Shown: one piece after another, positions 61,801 to 64,000 of the stretch
Layout: each line of letters starts with the position of its first letter
Position numbering within the stretch: the first letter of the stretch is position 1
Source of the DNA: Patella vulgata
Lineage: Eukaryota > Mollusca > Gastropoda > Patellidae
Reading direction: 5' to 3'
Assembly: GCF_932274485.2 (NCBI RefSeq)
Contig: NC_065880.2
Coordinates: 78,239,730 to 78,303,729 of the forward strand
DNA: 64,000 bases
The notes under the pieces: generated by a model
Seen by the model: only the letters and a program-made list of their open reading frames with translations
The model's database searches: none
What the model was told of the DNA's origin: nothing
Translations under genes and position numbers: made by a program

Positions 61801-64000
61801 ATGCTTGTTCTGGGTAAAACAGTAGCAAACTTGAGCCAACCCCTGTTTTGAACATTTTGTACAAACCCATCTGCTGTACATTATTAACTCAGTTTTACCA
61901 ATTTTCGATTTTCTGTAGGAAAGCTGGGGCTATTTCTAAACCTGATAAACTTGTAGATCCTATCTAAGTTATATTAGCAATGAAAATCAGATGCATTTTA
62001 GACATTTTGACTCATTTGAGTAGTCATGAAAGGATTGATTTCTACATTGAGATGGGGGGAATCCAAAAATTTTCTGTGAATACCCCTTATTTTACACAAA
62101 ATTTGGTGAAATTATAATACTGTTCACTGTATCTGTGCTTTCTGAGGTTGAATAAGCCAAAATTGGGCATTAAAATATTTTTCTTACTATTAGAAATTAA
62201 ATAAAAACTGAAAATTGAGAAATTTGCAGTAAAATCACAATTTTTCTCCAAATTTTGATTTTTTTTTTTTAAATTTAACTTTTTTTAGTTTTTCAGTAGT
62301 CAAAATATTTTATTCATATTTTCTGAGAGTTTAATCTTCATATTTTCAAAACTAAGGCATATCAGTCTCAGCCTGTCACACATAGACAGGCCACAGATCA
62401 CTAAACATTTGCCCATTGACTTTAATGTTAATTCTCGTCTATTAGACCGGCTCTAACTTTTTCCCAAATTTTCGTTGGGTAGAACGCTTTCTACCACAGA
62501 TGGAGCAACATGTGGCAACCTCTTGCCCAAAAGCACGTATGAGGTTCACCATGGAAAACTTGAGATACACAAGCTGGAAGTAGAGACAAGAAAACATGCA
62601 ATTTCGGACCCTACATTTCAACCTAACCAACCTCTCAACTCTTGTATCCTTCCGCCTCAAAATCATGAATATTCACCAAAACCTGGTAGAAAATGTATTT
62701 TCAAACCCTTTTCTTCGATTCTACACCAAAAAGTCAACAAAAATCGCCATGCAAAAGGGGGAAAAAGGGAAAGGGAGAGAAAGACTAAAAATAACTTTTG
62801 CCCTACATTCGTGGGTGACGGCATAGAAATATTTGGTGAGCTGTGTCCTATTTACATTTTGCAAGAAACTTGTAAGGATGGAAAATAATCTATAGAATTT
62901 CCGTTTTTTGTCATAATTATCGTCTTGATTTTGCGTAAAAGAAGAAATCATGTTATTCAGTAACAATAAGCGAAAAAATGTTACACACATTTTTTTTCGT
63001 GTGACATATTTTGTGACACGCAGTCTACAAAATCAACACGCATTTTGCGTGTTTGCGTCCGTCAAATTCGATCCCTGACAATAGAAAGTTTTATTAAGGC
63101 ATGTTGTTACATTTGGTTACATTACTTTTCTTTCTTTTTCCAGATTCCATTATTATTAAAAAACGGTATTAACAAAACAAATGTTTCAGCATGTATAGTA
63201 TGTAAACAGAATTATTCATCTTTAAATGCTCACTATGAAACCATAGTGTCTCAAACATTCCAACGTGTATGTATGGATATTATTGATATGGTAAGTGATG
63301 ATGCTTACTGACAAATGTTAATTCAAAACGGAAACTGGCTATATACCCCATTTTCTTACCCATCATTAGATTCGCTAACATAAGTTCACAAAGCATTCTC
63401 AGACTTAAGTTAAGAATTTACTCAACTTACAATCACTGTTTATTAGAAATATCTTTGATCCAGAAACACATAGTTTATTATTGATGTTTTTGGTACATTA
63501 AAAGAACAAAAGTTTTATGAAGGGCTATATTTTATTTTTTAACTATTATAGCGGGAACTGCCAACTCTTTATCTACTCTCCCATAATGCCCCTTTAAGTA
63601 GACCGTTTTTATATTTTGGAATAAAAACAGCACATATGGTTCTTTTCAAGTGATGTGGGAGTATCTAAGAACCAAAATATTTCTTTTGTTTGGCCTAATT
63701 ATACGTCTATTAAATGGTTTGAGGAAACTATCAGTGTTTACTCTGTCAGAAGATTGGTGCAAGGCGTTTGGTTTGGTAACTATTGAATGAAGAGTAGGGA
63801 TTACCTGGTAATATGGAGAGAAAGAGAGTCCACTGGACACAAAATAGGTCATTTCGGAACTAACACATGGTTCAACTTTATTTCAATAATTCGCTTGCGC
63901 GTAGGGATCTTTAGTGGGAGGAAACCAGAGGACCCAGAGAAAACCTTGAGGTTGGACAGACAACCCTACTCCAAGGCACGTACAACCCAGAAATCGAAAC
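58518..64000 (+). CDS. OSTM1: OSTM1, osteopetrosis-associated transmembrane protein 1 (5' part, four exons)
   Basis: Type I lysosomal membrane glycoprotein; in vertebrates it is the beta subunit that stabilises the ClC-7 chloride/proton exchanger (family knowledge). Exons 58518-58808, 59992-60103, 60232-60362 and 63144-63290 join in frame to 227 residues and the gene continues beyond the window. Seen: signal peptide MYGFLQFLCLILLQVVAS; paired-cysteine luminal domain with SRPFRLCEGC, DDCHDKLLRSDRIQ, WNNADCESC, CLNATPGAD, CIVCKQNYSSLNAHYETI and QRVCMDIIDM, the same order as the family pattern CxxC, WQEANC, CFEH, CKNCxxAYxxL, CxDxxDAM; several N-x-S/T sites. The membrane helix is not yet reached. 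Name from recalled family motifs. Confidence 0.88.
59000..59150 (+). mobile_element. SINE-B fragment in OSTM1 intron 1
   Basis: 'ggtgtaggatggagggcctgacaagggacaatgtatagtc' and 'gaaataagagtaggccatagcg'. The remainder of the 1.2-kb intron shows nothing recognisable. Confidence 0.55.
59992..60103 (+). CDS. OSTM1: OSTM1 exon 2
   Basis: Acceptor ttttag, donor gtaagt; DKKGDDCHDKLLRSDRIQAL then TLVNKNMEDVWNNADCE, 37 codons plus one base. Confidence 0.9.
60232..60362 (+). CDS. OSTM1: OSTM1 exon 3
   Basis: Acceptor ttgcag, donor gtaaga; CFESIDEDKETGNVNFTLTK then DTVLFRRYYDTFRQCLNATP and GAD. Confidence 0.9.
60363..63143. other. OSTM1 intron 3, 2.8 kb
   Basis: AT-rich with no SINE or MITE recognised. 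Between about 62440 and 62890 both strands carry short open frames with balanced composition but no motif I recognise; possibly an unknown repeat. Confidence 0.4.
63144..63290 (+). CDS. OSTM1: OSTM1 exon 4
   Basis: Acceptor ttccag, donor gtaagt, 49 codons; IPLLLKNGINKTNVSACIVC then KQNYSSLNAHYETIVSQTF and QRVCMDIIDM. Confidence 0.9.
63390..64000. mobile_element. MITE-3 part, MITE-1 end and SINE-A at the window edge
   Basis: 63390-63525 matches one arm of the palindromic MITE at 29165-29357. 63534-63600 is a MITE-1 end. 63815-64000 is a reverse SINE-A that runs past the window. Confidence 0.6.

Noticed and set aside
62475-62888. 137-codon plus-strand frame in OSTM1 intron 3
   Set aside because: No motif recognised, and competing frames on the other strand are similar in length; kept only as a low-interest observation.

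Overview
The window looks like nuclear DNA of a metazoan, most likely a marine mollusc (inference). It is AT-rich, its genes are split into short exons by canonical GT-AG introns, it is dense in tRNA-derived SINEs, MITEs and minisatellites, and the recognisable proteins are animal orthologues (MRPS31, OSTM1, receptor tyrosine phosphatases). Species and genus cannot be read from the sequence. No rRNA genes, free-standing tRNA genes, CRISPR arrays or retroviral sequences were recognised.

Region 1 (about 1-41.4 kb, minus strand) holds two tandem paralogues of a receptor-type protein tyrosine phosphatase with a short signal peptide, a Thr/Pro-rich mucin-like ectodomain, one transmembrane helix and a single catalytic domain. 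Paralogue 2 (41366 down to 25827) can be read completely: 11 exons join in frame to a 578-residue protein. Paralogue 1 (15691 down past position 1) shows only its signal, mucin, transmembrane and juxtamembrane exons; its catalytic exons lie outside. A SINE-cut relic of a third paralogue's exon sits near 16.3 kb. Paralogue 1 contains a recent internal tandem duplication of about 4.6-5.0 kb that created a second, truncated mucin exon and copied a 3.0-kb transposon-like element whose ends are inverted minisatellite arrays.

Region 2 (about 41.6-48.6 kb) has no recognised host gene. It holds SINE fragments, a 2.5-kb foldback element with long tandem-repeat arms and an unidentified core, a 149-bp near-perfect hairpin, a decayed mariner transposon and a tandem repeat.

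Region 3 (48.6-56.55 kb, minus strand) is a complete 8-exon gene for mitochondrial small-subunit ribosomal protein S31 (326 residues, reconstructed in frame). Region 4 (58.5 kb to the window end, plus strand) holds the first four exons of OSTM1, the lysosomal partner of the ClC-7 chloride/proton exchanger. MRPS31 and OSTM1 are arranged head to head with about 2 kb between their start codons. The genes show no common pathway.

The two phosphatase paralogues act as natural controls for each other: several insertions (a 3.0-kb element, a 1.0-kb hAT-like element, a 9-bp-TSD MITE carrying a nested 8-bp-TSD insertion) occur in one paralogue while the matching intron of the other keeps the empty site.
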